The notes beneath the pieces are model-generated. The model was not told the origin of the DNA. It saw only the letters and a program-made list of their open reading frames with translations, and searched no databases. 9,282 nucleotides of DNA, taken from contig CAYRQP010000032.1 in NCBI GenBank assembly GCA_964426545.1, forward strand, positions 1-9,282, given 5' to 3'. Positions within the stretch are counted from its first letter, which is position 1; every line of letters starts with the position of its first letter. Origin of the DNA: CAYRQP01 sp964426545. GTDB lineage: Bacteria > Fermentibacterota > Fermentibacteria > Fermentibacterales > JCC-6. A program made the position numbers and the translations under genes. Positions 1-6,211 of the stretch are shown here, piece after piece.

Positions 1-343
1 CTCCGTCGACATTCTCCCACCAGGCGATTTCATTGGCGGTGCTTGCTGTCACGAGGATGTCCATGTCACCGTCGCCATCCATGTCTGCCGGCGAACAGAA
101 ATCCGCACCTGCGAAACCGGTTGTAATTACGGCTTCGACCGGAGTTGCGGCTTCACGCATAAGAAACAATTCGCCGGGGATTCCGCTCCAGTTCATGCCG
201 TTTGCATTATAGAACTTACGACCCCATTCAGGTTCGGGTCCGGGAAATCCGGCAGCTCCTGACCAGTCGGTCTGCATTGCTGTTTCGGCATAACTCATTG
301 CCGCTACAAGCATTAGCACTAAAATTAAAAAACGATGATACAT
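1..343 (-). CDS. Secreted FG-GAP/VCBS-repeat protein (N-terminal part only)
   Basis: The gene runs off the left edge; 114 residues are visible. It starts with ATG at 343-341, preceded by a good AAGGAG ribosome site five bases upstream. Residues 1-19 form a classic signal peptide (short basic start, hydrophobic core rich in L, V and I, cleavage likely after SYA). Residues 88-96 read DMDGDGDMD, the calcium-binding loop of FG-GAP/VCBS repeats, which usually occur in tandem as beta-propeller blades in large extracellular or surface proteins. The segment before it is rich in W, G and P and I do not recognise it. Export across the inner membrane is well supported; the final location and partner are not known. 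It is transcribed away from the secreted protein gene at 505, and the two share a promoter region. Family assignment rests on one visible repeat, so length and any further domains are unknown. Confidence 0.8.
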   Translation of the reverse strand, partial: MYHRFLILVLMLVAAMSYAETAMQTDWSGAAGFPGPEPEWGRKFYNANGMNWSGIPGELFLMREAATPVEAVITTGFAGADFCSPADMDGDGDMDILVTASTANEIAWWENVDG

Positions 344-394
344 AGTTTCTCCTTAGAAAAATGTTTTAACATTACAATACTCATAACTACAACA

Positions 395-407
395 TATATA
401 TACTATT
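395..407 (-). promoter_or_regulatory. Possible -10 region for the leftward secreted-protein gene
   Basis: On the minus strand this reads AATAGTATATATA, identical over 13 bp to the -10 region of the divergent gene at 471-483. It lies about 50 bp upstream of the ATG at 343. No convincing -35 hexamer sits 16-18 bp further upstream, so the call rests on the mirror-image match. Confidence 0.35.
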
Positions 408-452
408 TTGGGTTTCTTGAAAAGGTTTGACTTGAAACAAGAAATATAACAC

Positions 453-481
453 TTGTCGGTTCAGCCATTTAATAGTATATA
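453..481 (+). promoter_or_regulatory. Promoter of the rightward secreted-protein gene
   Basis: A TTGTCG hexamer at 453-458 is followed by a 17-bp spacer and TATATA at 476-481, a fair match to a sigma-70-type promoter. Transcription would begin near 488, giving a short leader that just includes the AAAGGAG ribosome site at 493-499. This supports the start codon at 505 rather than the in-frame ATG at 490, which would overlap that ribosome site. Confidence 0.5.
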
Positions 482-504
482 TAGATAATATGAAAGGAGT
501 GCTT

Positions 505-1152
505 ATGAAACTCATTACTCTGCTTCTCTTAGTTACTGCAACAGCATTGTTTGCTGCAGGACCGACTCTCTCCGGTGAGAGTTCCGGTGAAGGGTTCTGG
601 TTCCCTGCTACTGATGACATCATCGATACTTATGCATACGATGAAAATGTATGCTCAAGCATCCCCGCATCTTTTGATGATTACAGGGTGGTCGATGATT
701 TCGTAGCAACGGGAAGTGTCGAATTGACCGGATTCACATACTGGATAGTAACAACCGGTTCCGTTCCTACTGAACTCTTGCTTATCTCCTATGCAGACGA
801 TGGTGGAACTCCCGGTAATGAATTAGGCCAGGATTCCTATGCTGTAACTACGGCAGCCAGTGGGTATGTATATGCCGGCTACACCGTTTATGTAACTAAT
901 ATGCCTGTGAGTATTTCCGTTGATGCCGGTACCTACTGGTTCGGGTTCTACCGCTCCGATGGAGGAGAAACCCTGTATGTGGGTATAGGCCCTACAGTAA
1001 CAGGAGCTGAAGCACATAGAACTGTTGCAGCAGGATATGCATGGGAACCTATGAGCAACTCTATAGTCGCAGCTGACCTTTATAAGACAATAGAAGGCAA
1101 CACTACTGCTCTCGATTCTGAAACATGGGGCAGCATCAAGGGTATATTCTAA
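505..1152 (+). CDS. Secreted beta-rich protein of unknown function
   Basis: The protein is 215 residues from the ATG at 505, chosen because AAAGGAG at 493-499 is correctly spaced for it; an in-frame ATG at 490 would precede that site. Residues 1-18 form a signal peptide (MKLITLLLLVTATALFAA). The mature part is rich in G, T, Y and V with alternating hydrophobic residues, as in an extracellular beta-sandwich. The stretches VVDDFVATGSVELTGFTYW and ISYADDGGTPGNEL resemble exported domains with a 'DDF...ITGI' strand followed by a 'DDGGxPG' loop, but I cannot name the family. There is one cysteine after the signal peptide and no catalytic motif. The C-terminus is TWGSIKGIF, which may be a lineage-specific tail. 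It is monocistronic, with its own promoter and a strong terminator. Export is well supported; function is unknown. Confidence 0.85.
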   Translation: MKLITLLLLVTATALFAAGPTLSGESSGEGFWFPATDDIIDTYAYDENVCSSIPASFDDYRVVDDFVATGSVELTGFTYWIVTTGSVPTELLLISYADDGGTPGNELGQDSYAVTTAASGYVYAGYTVYVTNMPVSISVDAGTYWFGFYRSDGGETLYVGIGPTVTGAEAHRTVAAGYAWEPMSNSIVAADLYKTIEGNTTALDSETWGSIKGIF

Positions 1153-1173
1153 CTAAGCATCAAGAACGAATTG

Positions 1174-1206
1174 GGGGAAGGGACCACCCTTCCCCTTTTT
1201 CTTTTG
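1174..1206 (+). terminator. Rho-independent terminator
   Basis: A perfect 9-bp stem, GGGGAAGGG (1174-1182) pairing with CCCTTCCCC (1187-1195), encloses an ACCA loop and is followed directly by TTTTTCTTTT. It lies 21 bp after the stop codon of the secreted-protein gene. The other strand has no T-run after the stem, so it should act rightward only and is not the end of the permease/thioredoxin unit. Confidence 0.93.
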
Positions 1207-1273
1207 TCATAATTTCAGAGAAATGCTGTTTTCTTCCGTCAGAGAGTTATTTAGAGCATGCCGCTGCCTTCTG

Positions 1274-1513
1274 TTACTCCACAGTTGACAGTATTTTCGC
1301 AATCTGCTCCGGGGAAAGCACCCGCCCGCTTGAAACTACTCTGTCGTCAACAGCAAGAGCCGGAGTTATCATGACTCCCATTTCCGCAATCTCTCCCAGC
1401 TTTTCGACCTTCGAAATACTGCAATCGAGGTTTAATTCTTCGGCTGCTTTCTGAACATTATCATAGAGCTGCCTGCACTTCGGACAGCCGGTTCCCAATA
1501 TCTGAATTTTCAT
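1274..1513 (-). CDS. Small thioredoxin-like redox protein (redox-active disulfide protein 2 type)
   Basis: This is a 79-residue single-domain thioredoxin fold of the short archaeal/bacterial type. The active site is GTGCPKC, with cysteines 10 and 13, and the cis-proline loop is MITPAL with Pro51. The length fits the family (about 75-85 residues), and the absence of a signal peptide implies the cytoplasm. The ATG at 1513 has AGGAGA about five bases upstream, overlapping the stop codon of the permease gene, so translation is probably coupled. Proteins of this type are often encoded beside ArsP/DUF318 permeases, where they are presumed to reduce the permease's cysteines or the transported metal(loid). 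That role is inferred from context. No terminator is visible after it on the minus strand. Confidence 0.88.
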   Translation of the reverse strand: MKIQILGTGCPKCRQLYDNVQKAAEELNLDCSISKVEKLGEIAEMGVMITPALAVDDRVVSSGRVLSPEQIAKILSTVE

Positions 1514-1519
1514 TGTCTC

Positions 1520-2818
1520 CTATCCGGCAACTGCTCCGAATATCATTCCGGAAGCGGCGGCCATTGTTATCACAAGCAGTATAAATGTTATCGTCTTCTT
1601 CGTTCCAAGTACACTTCTAATGACGAGCATGTTGGGAAGAGAGAGTGCGGGACCCGCAAGCAGCAGTGCAAGAGCAGGTCCTTTTCCCATTCCCAATCCG
1701 ATAAGTCCCTGAAGAATGGGAATTTCGGTGAGTGTTGCAAAATACATAAACGCTCCTGCTATCGATGCAAAGAGATTGGAACCAAGCGAATTCCCCCCAA
1801 CGGATGATGCTATCCATGAAGAAGGTATAAGTCCTTCTTCTCCCTGTCTTCCCAGCAGAATACCGGCAACAAACACGCCGATGAACAGAAGAGGTAGAAT
1901 CTGTTTTGCAAAACCCCAAGTCGAATCCGCCCACTCTTCCGACAATCCTTTGGTGGTAAAGAGAGCCGTAGCAAAGCCCACTGCTCCAATTCCGAAAACC
2001 AGCAGTGGCTTTGCAGGAAAGAAAAAGTACAATATCAGTGCTATCGATGCTAAAGTAAGGATTTTCCACCATCTCACGCCGTACCAGAATACGCCTGCCA
2101 GTAAAGCTGCTGCAGATAATACGGATACAAGTATCCACTTTATCGAGAGAATCACTCCCCAGACACACGACTCGTCTGAATTGCTCCAATTGGCAAAAAC
2201 AAGAATTCCGGCTGTAACCAAAATGGTCGACACCGCTCTGCTCATTGGGAATCCGTCCTCTTCCTCCCCAAATACAAAGGAATCCGCTTCCACACGCTTT
2301 TCTTCATCCGAGCGGTAGATAAGGTGCATGAGCAATCCTATCACTACACTGAATACTATTGCCCCCACAGCTCTTGCCAGACCAAGTTCCATTCCCAGAA
2401 CATTTGCGGTAAGGACTATTGCCAGAATATTTATGGCAGGCCCCGAATAAAGAAAAGTCGTAGCGGGACCAATCCCCGCTCCCCTTTTATAGATGCCTGC
2501 AAATATCGGCAATACTGTACAGGAACAGACGGCAAGTATTCCGCCTGACACTGCAGCAACCGAATAGGCAACCACTTTCTTCGCCCGGACTCCGAGATAC
2601 CGCATGACAGCTTCTCTTCTCAGAAATACGGATATTCCGCCGGCAATAAAGAACGCAGGAAGAAGACAGAGTATTACATGCGCTCTCGCATAGTCCTTTA
2701 ATAGTAATAATCCTTCAGAAACGGGATTTGCTGATATCAGCCATGCTGACGGCAGAAAAAATACAAGTAGGAATATCGACAGATACAGCAGTTTTATGAG
2801 CATGGGTTTTACCCGCAT
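1520..2818 (-). CDS. ArsP/DUF318-family permease, probable metal(loid) efflux
   Basis: This is a 432-residue polytopic membrane protein with about ten hydrophobic segments. The family signature follows the second to third segments: AVCSCTVLPIFAGIYKRG, with Cys98 and Cys100, then GPATTFLYSGPAIN (residues 117-130). A second, related motif, GPALALLLAGPALSLPN (380-396), marks the internal repeat of the two halves. A charged cytoplasmic loop (169-190, rich in E and D) and a long middle insert separate the halves. Characterised ArsP proteins export trivalent organoarsenicals using cysteines; relatives have been linked to copper or zinc. The substrate here cannot be read from sequence. The thioredoxin-like gene follows 6 bp downstream. 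The ribosome site before ATG 2818 is weak (GGTG); ATG at 2803 is an in-frame alternative. No ArsR-type regulator is in view, and no clear promoter lies in the 64-bp upstream gap. Confidence 0.87.
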   Translation of the reverse strand: MRVKPMLIKLLYLSIFLLVFFLPSAWLISANPVSEGLLLLKDYARAHVILCLLPAFFIAGGISVFLRREAVMRYLGVRAKKVVAYSVAAVSGGILAVCSCTVLPIFAGIYKRGAGIGPATTFLYSGPAINILAIVLTANVLGMELGLARAVGAIVFSVVIGLLMHLIYRSDEEKRVEADSFVFGEEEDGFPMSRAVSTILVTAGILVFANWSNSDESCVWGVILSIKWILVSVLSAAALLAGVFWYGVRWWKILTLASIALILYFFFPAKPLLVFGIGAVGFATALFTTKGLSEEWADSTWGFAKQILPLLFIGVFVAGILLGRQGEEGLIPSSWIASSVGGNSLGSNLFASIAGAFMYFATLTEIPILQGLIGLGMGKGPALALLLAGPALSLPNMLVIRSVLGTKKTITFILLVITMAAASGMIFGAVAG

Positions 2819-2835
2819 ATTTCACCGTTCTTAAT

Positions 2836-2882
2836 TGGGGACAGGGCGTGAACAGGGTCTGACCCCTTTCGAGGGGTGTCCC
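2836..2882. repeat. REP-like palindromic element, copy A
   Basis: It begins GGGGACAGGG (2837-2846), continues with GGGTCTGACCCC and ends GGGGTGTCCC. GGGACA (2838-2843) can pair with TGTCCC (2877-2882). Nested inside is a perfect 6-bp hairpin, ACCCCT (2862-2867) and AGGGGT (2872-2877), with a TTCG loop. It fills most of the gap between the methyltransferase stop codon and the permease start. A related copy in the same orientation is at 6157-6202. Elements of this look are often associated with REP-associated tyrosine transposases; none is encoded here. There is no T-run, so it is not an ordinary terminator. Confidence 0.6.
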
Positions 2883-3692
2883 TCATTTTGGTTTTTCACC
2901 GGTAACTACAAACACACCTATACCTCCCCAGGCATAAGGCAGACTTACAGTATCGTAGATTTTTTCAAGGTAGTCAAGGTTTTTTTGTTTATCTTCCCCC
3001 GGTATCTGTTCGAGCTTGAAACCTGTTGTTATGTCCAGAAAGTTCTCTAATCCTATATCGTCCGAAGTCACCACCTGAATGCCTGTGTGTATGTTCCTGA
3101 ATCCGGTGTCATAATAGTATTTACCCAATTTGTGACCCACATACCGGTCTCCGCCGTTCTTCTCCTGTCCTTCAGCTGCATTGCTGCTGAATTTTCTGAA
3201 CTCTTCCTCAGCGACAGACAGCATCAGGAAACCGTCATCGACATCTACAGAACACAATATGCCGCCCGGTTTCAAAACCTTCAATATGTTTTCCAGGGCT
3301 TTTTCAGAATGTTCGAGATGCTGAAAGAGAAATCTGGCATATGCAAGATCGAACTTATCAACCCCATTATTCAAGTCGTATATGTTTCCTTCTGTAAAGG
3401 AAACATTCTCTATGCCGCTCTTCTCTTTGTTCTTTTCTGCCTGAATCAGTAGATCTTTCGAAATATCAACGCCGAGAACCTGTCCGGGATAAACGTATTT
3501 TGCAAGTTCGAGTGTAACCAGCCCTGAGCCGCAGGCACAATCGATTACATTCATGCCCTTTTCAAGACCAATATTGCCCCACTCCTTCTTTTCGATTTCA
3601 ATCGCTATGGCTGCCTGTAAATTGAGTCTGTCCAATTCAGACTGATTTTCGTCGAACCTGCCGAAAGCATAAGAGCCTGCCTTTTTTGTCAT
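2883..3692 (-). CDS. Class I SAM-dependent methyltransferase
   Basis: The protein has 269 residues and no signal peptide. The Rossmann methyltransferase core is at about 45-160: motif I VIDCACGSG (49-57), the acidic residue after strand 2 in GVDIS (Asp76), DLAYARFLFQHL (115-126) at the motif IV region, and LKPGGIL (140-146). This is the Methyltransf_11/UbiE-like layout, which methylates small molecules or lipids. The first 45 residues and residues 160-269 probably form the substrate lid; the acceptor cannot be told from them. It is the last of four clustered genes. The ATG lies 3 bp after the preceding stop codon, and its GGGAGGA ribosome site lies within the end of that gene, so translation is coupled. 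The context suggests it modifies the head group or acyl product made by its neighbours (inference). Confidence 0.88.
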   Translation of the reverse strand: MTKKAGSYAFGRFDENQSELDRLNLQAAIAIEIEKKEWGNIGLEKGMNVIDCACGSGLVTLELAKYVYPGQVLGVDISKDLLIQAEKNKEKSGIENVSFTEGNIYDLNNGVDKFDLAYARFLFQHLEHSEKALENILKVLKPGGILCSVDVDDGFLMLSVAEEEFRKFSSNAAEGQEKNGGDRYVGHKLGKYYYDTGFRNIHTGIQVVTSDDIGLENFLDITTGFKLEQIPGEDKQKNLDYLEKIYDTVSLPYAWGGIGVFVVTGEKPK

Positions 3693-3695
3693 GTT

Positions 3696-4862
3696 CTATT
3701 CCTCCCTGCTGTATGTGCTGATTGTATCGACCCAGTTCTGCGTGCTGGCCCTGAGCCTTTCGCAGAGTATCACCGAAAGGTTAAGCAGTATTTTGGAACT
3801 TACTTCCGGAAGCTGCGTCATTATCTGCTGAAAGAACTGCCGGGTCAGGACGACTACCTCCATGTCAATCATCGTCACCACATCAGCTGACCGCGGGACT
3901 GCACTCAAGAAAGCCATTTCCCCGAATATGTCTCCTTTCCCGAAGGTGGCTACCGTGTACTTCTTTCCTTCAGTCTGCTTACTGACTTCGGCGGCACCTG
4001 AAATAATCAGGAACATCTCGTTTCCAACATCATCAGTGCGGATAATGTAATCTCCCTCTTTGCATTGAAGTACAGCACTCTTCTTCAAAAACTCATCGAT
4101 TTCTCCTGTTTCCAATCCTTTAAAGAGAGGAATACTTTCATCATGAAGCTGCTGGGACAGATTGTTCCAGAATTCATCGGCATTTGTAAGTTGTGCTCCC
4201 ACATATTCTGTTTCGAGATGAAATTCGTCAAAAAAACATTCTGCCGCATCATTTTTGTTCTCCCACTTCCGGGCAAGTCTGTAAAATGGCGAATGAATAT
4301 GATAAAGATATCCGATGTCTTCGAGGAGAAGAAACAACGGAATTCTGTACCCGACTTCTTCATCGATATAATTGCTCTTATACCTGCGATATCCCATGCA
4401 TTCATAGAACTTGACCAGCATCGGGGCACAGTAGCAGAAATCAAGCCTTACATTGTTCTCTCTTGCATAATTGTAAACAAAAAAAAGCAGTTTGCTCAGG
4501 ATAAGTGTATTTCTCCATTTTTCTGACACCATCAATTTACTCGTCAAACTGATAACTCCGTGCAGTTTCTCTATTCTGTCCAATGCATAATTCTCATACA
4601 GAAACTCCGGGATATTTCCGTCCCGAAGAAGATTTACACGGATGGTTGTGGCAATTTCACCATCGATTTCGATGTAAAATATGAGTGCGGTTCTGTCGAG
4701 TTCATCACTCAGTCTCTTATTCTCATGGTCAGCCGTAAACAGTTCTTTCCCCATCTCATCTACATAAACACAATACCTGAAATGATATACCGCTTCCCGG
4801 TCAGCCGGTGTTTCAGCAATCTCTACTTCAGCGTTTGCTATAAGTTCATTGATTTTGCTCAT
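3696..4862 (-). CDS. FeeM-like GNAT N-acyltransferase fused to a cyclic-nucleotide-binding domain
   Basis: The protein is 388 residues in two domains. Residues 12-195 resemble the N-acyl amino acid synthase/autoinducer-synthase branch of GNAT enzymes: FRYCVYVDEMGKE (28-40), a strand with GEIATTIRVN (68-77), SLTSKLMV (105-112) and CAPMLVKFYECMGYRRY (145-161). Such enzymes take acyl chains from acyl-ACP and transfer them to an amino group. The usual RGxG acetyl-CoA loop is degenerate (KWRNTL), which fits an acyl-ACP donor. Residues 245-370 form a CRP-like cyclic-nucleotide-binding domain whose phosphate-binding cassette, FGEMAFLSAVPRSADVV (313-329), keeps Glu315 and Arg324, so cAMP or cGMP binding is plausible. 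No DNA-binding helix-turn-helix follows. The ATG directly abuts the previous stop codon (TGAATG). The acceptor, and whether the nucleotide activates or inhibits, are unknown. In mycobacterial Pat the two domains occur in the opposite order. Confidence 0.83.
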   Translation of the reverse strand: MSKINELIANAEVEIAETPADREAVYHFRYCVYVDEMGKELFTADHENKRLSDELDRTALIFYIEIDGEIATTIRVNLLRDGNIPEFLYENYALDRIEKLHGVISLTSKLMVSEKWRNTLILSKLLFFVYNYARENNVRLDFCYCAPMLVKFYECMGYRRYKSNYIDEEVGYRIPLFLLLEDIGYLYHIHSPFYRLARKWENKNDAAECFFDEFHLETEYVGAQLTNADEFWNNLSQQLHDESIPLFKGLETGEIDEFLKKSAVLQCKEGDYIIRTDDVGNEMFLIISGAAEVSKQTEGKKYTVATFGKGDIFGEMAFLSAVPRSADVVTMIDMEVVVLTRQFFQQIMTQLPEVSSKILLNLSVILCERLRASTQNWVDTISTYSREE

Positions 4863-5798
4863 TCACACCTTTCCTTCGGTGGAAGGCGGCTGTATTTTTA
4901 ACTTATGATAATTGATAACGCGAATCCACTGTTCCGGGTGTATTCGCACCTGCTTTTCGAATGAACCGTATATCTTCTCTGTAATCTCTGCATCTGAATC
5001 ATCGGGGTTAATCTCATAGGGTTCCCTGATATCAAGGTTCATCGACTTGTCATCCTGCCATCTAATGCTCATAGGTAATACATCCGCTCCTGTAAGTCTG
5101 AATACTTTCGCCAGACCGAGGTGACCGGATATCTCCGTATTGAAAAACTTTACAGGTATCGGGTTTGCAGATAATTCACGTACAACATCCGGATAGATGA
5201 TGAGTATCTCCCCGCGGTTTATTGCCTTCTTTATCTGCACAAGAGACAGAATAGAGAGAGCGTCTATGAAAGTTATCTCTCCGCAATCGTGGTTTTTGGA
5301 GTAGTTATCCATCATTTTATTAATTCTCCCCAAATTCATGCCGGATTCATTACCTACGGCGTCGGAACTTACAAGAACCGTAACTCTGTAACCCATTAGC
5401 ATTAGCATCATTGGGATTATGGTAAAGGGGCCAATATGAAAACTAACCCCTATAACCCCCTTGCCGGCATATCTGTCTATAATGTCGAGACCCACAGGAT
5501 TTAAGCAATCGAGAATGCTCTGTGCCAGTAACGTGTCCTTGAAGACAGCAGTCAACAGAAGACAGATATTCAATGACTGGAAGTTCCTGTAATAACTGTT
5601 ATTCTTATCCAGCAGAGTCTTTGTATCATATTGGTCAGATAACTCATTCTCACTAATAAAATCAAGAATTGCCTTCTCACGGACACGTTTCTTCTTAAAG
5701 AGCCAGCCAAGAAAGATTACAACGCGATGAAGTGAAACAACACACTTGAGACAGGAGTTTCTAAATAGCGAAAACACTCTTAGCGGGATATTCCGCAT
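4863..5798 (-). CDS. LpxL/HtrB-like lysophospholipid acyltransferase family protein
   Basis: From ATG 5798 the protein has 311 residues. A TTG at 5807 would add three residues and overlap the ACP gene by 8 bp. I prefer the ATG, which sits one base after the ACP stop; neither start has a ribosome site, so coupled re-initiation is likely. Family marks, numbered from the TTG, are SFHIGPFTIIP with His124, ILIIYPD with Asp207, GHLGLAKVFRLTGADVLPM (228-246), and HPEQW (290-294) near the end. Relatives transfer acyl chains from acyl-ACP to lipid hydroxyls at the inner face of the membrane. The usual HxxxxD/E catalytic pair is H-IGPF-T here, so the expected acid is absent. Hydrophobic residues 23-37 could contact the membrane. 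With an ACP gene immediately upstream and an N-acyltransferase downstream, it probably handles a second acylation or product transfer. Confidence 0.83.
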   Translation of the reverse strand: MRNIPLRVFSLFRNSCLKCVVSLHRVVIFLGWLFKKKRVREKAILDFISENELSDQYDTKTLLDKNNSYYRNFQSLNICLLLTAVFKDTLLAQSILDCLNPVGLDIIDRYAGKGVIGVSFHIGPFTIIPMMLMLMGYRVTVLVSSDAVGNESGMNLGRINKMMDNYSKNHDCGEITFIDALSILSLVQIKKAINRGEILIIYPDVVRELSANPIPVKFFNTEISGHLGLAKVFRLTGADVLPMSIRWQDDKSMNLDIREPYEINPDDSDAEITEKIYGSFEKQVRIHPEQWIRVINYHKLKIQPPSTEGKV

Positions 5799-5799
5799 A

Positions 5800-6048
5800 T
5801 CAGTCAACGTAATTTTCGATTATTGTTATTAAATTAGCAACTGTGTCTATCAGATACAGGTCCTTCTCCTGGAATTCGAAACCAAAAATCTCTTCTATTT
5901 GGATGATCATTTCTGTGATAGTCATAGAGTCGAGTCCGAACTGCTCAACAAGGGGCATATCGATGTCTATATTCTCAACTTTGATGTTGTATTTTTCTAC
6001 CGCAATATCTTCGAGCGTTTTCTGTATTTGCTCCCGCGTTTGCTTCAT
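5800..6048 (-). CDS. Acyl carrier protein
   Basis: This is an 82-residue acidic helical protein with the 4'-phosphopantetheine attachment motif GLDSM; the modified serine is Ser41, near the middle as in normal ACPs (75-85 residues). The flanking helices are LEDIAVEKYNI at the start and LITIIENYV at the end. The ATG is preceded by GGAGA at suitable spacing. It is the first gene of the four-gene cluster and overlaps or nearly touches the acyltransferase gene. A stand-alone ACP next to a FeeM-like enzyme recalls FeeL/FeeM, where the ACP delivers the long-chain acyl group for N-acylation. It is probably a dedicated rather than housekeeping ACP, since no fab genes are near; that is inference. It would need a phosphopantetheinyl transferase encoded elsewhere. 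Confidence 0.93.
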   Translation of the reverse strand: MKQTREQIQKTLEDIAVEKYNIKVENIDIDMPLVEQFGLDSMTITEMIIQIEEIFGFEFQEKDLYLIDTVANLITIIENYVD

Positions 6049-6101
6049 TCCAATCTCTCCGTTTCATGTTCATTGCCCGGAACTGAACCTCTAATGAAGT
6101 C

Positions 6102-6112
6102 CTCTTCAAGAG
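6102..6112. promoter_or_regulatory. Small palindrome upstream of the ACP operon
   Basis: CTCTTCAAGAG is a palindrome with 5-bp arms and a one-base centre, about 55 bp upstream of the ACP start codon. On the minus strand a weak promoter-like pair (TTATTT, 18 bp, TATAGG) ends immediately before it. It could be an operator for the operon, but both signals are weak and short. Confidence 0.2.
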
Positions 6113-6156
6113 CCTATAATCAATCAAACTATGGTAAAATAACGATAGTCGCCCAA

Positions 6157-6202
6157 TGGGGACAGGGTACAAAGGGATCAGACCCTTTAATTTGTATCCC
6201 CC
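6157..6202. repeat. REP-like palindromic element, copy B
   Basis: It opens with the same GGGGACAGGG (6158-6167) as the element at 2837 and has the matching central part GGGATCAGACCCTTT. AAAGGG (6171-6176) pairs perfectly with CCCTTT (6183-6188); an alternative outer pairing joins TACAAA (6168-6173) to TTTGTA (6191-6196), flanked by GGG and CCC. It ends about ten bases from the Fic stop codon. Copies A and B lie in the same orientation just outside the two ends of the ACP operon. Confidence 0.6.
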
Positions 6203-6211
6203 TAGGCTACG

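Noticed and set aside
490..492. Upstream ATG as the start of the secreted protein
   Set aside because: It precedes and overlaps the AAAGGAG ribosome site that serves ATG 505, and lies about at the predicted transcription start.
1174..1206. Terminator acting in both directions
   Set aside because: The minus strand has no T-run following the stem, so only rightward action is supported.
1716..2318. Long open frame on the plus strand inside the permease gene
   Set aside because: It is the antisense shadow of a clear membrane protein and shows no family motif or ribosome site.
4085..4444. Second minus-strand frame inside the GNAT-cNMP gene
   Set aside because: It is out of frame with a gene that has intact motifs along its whole length; no independent signal supports it.
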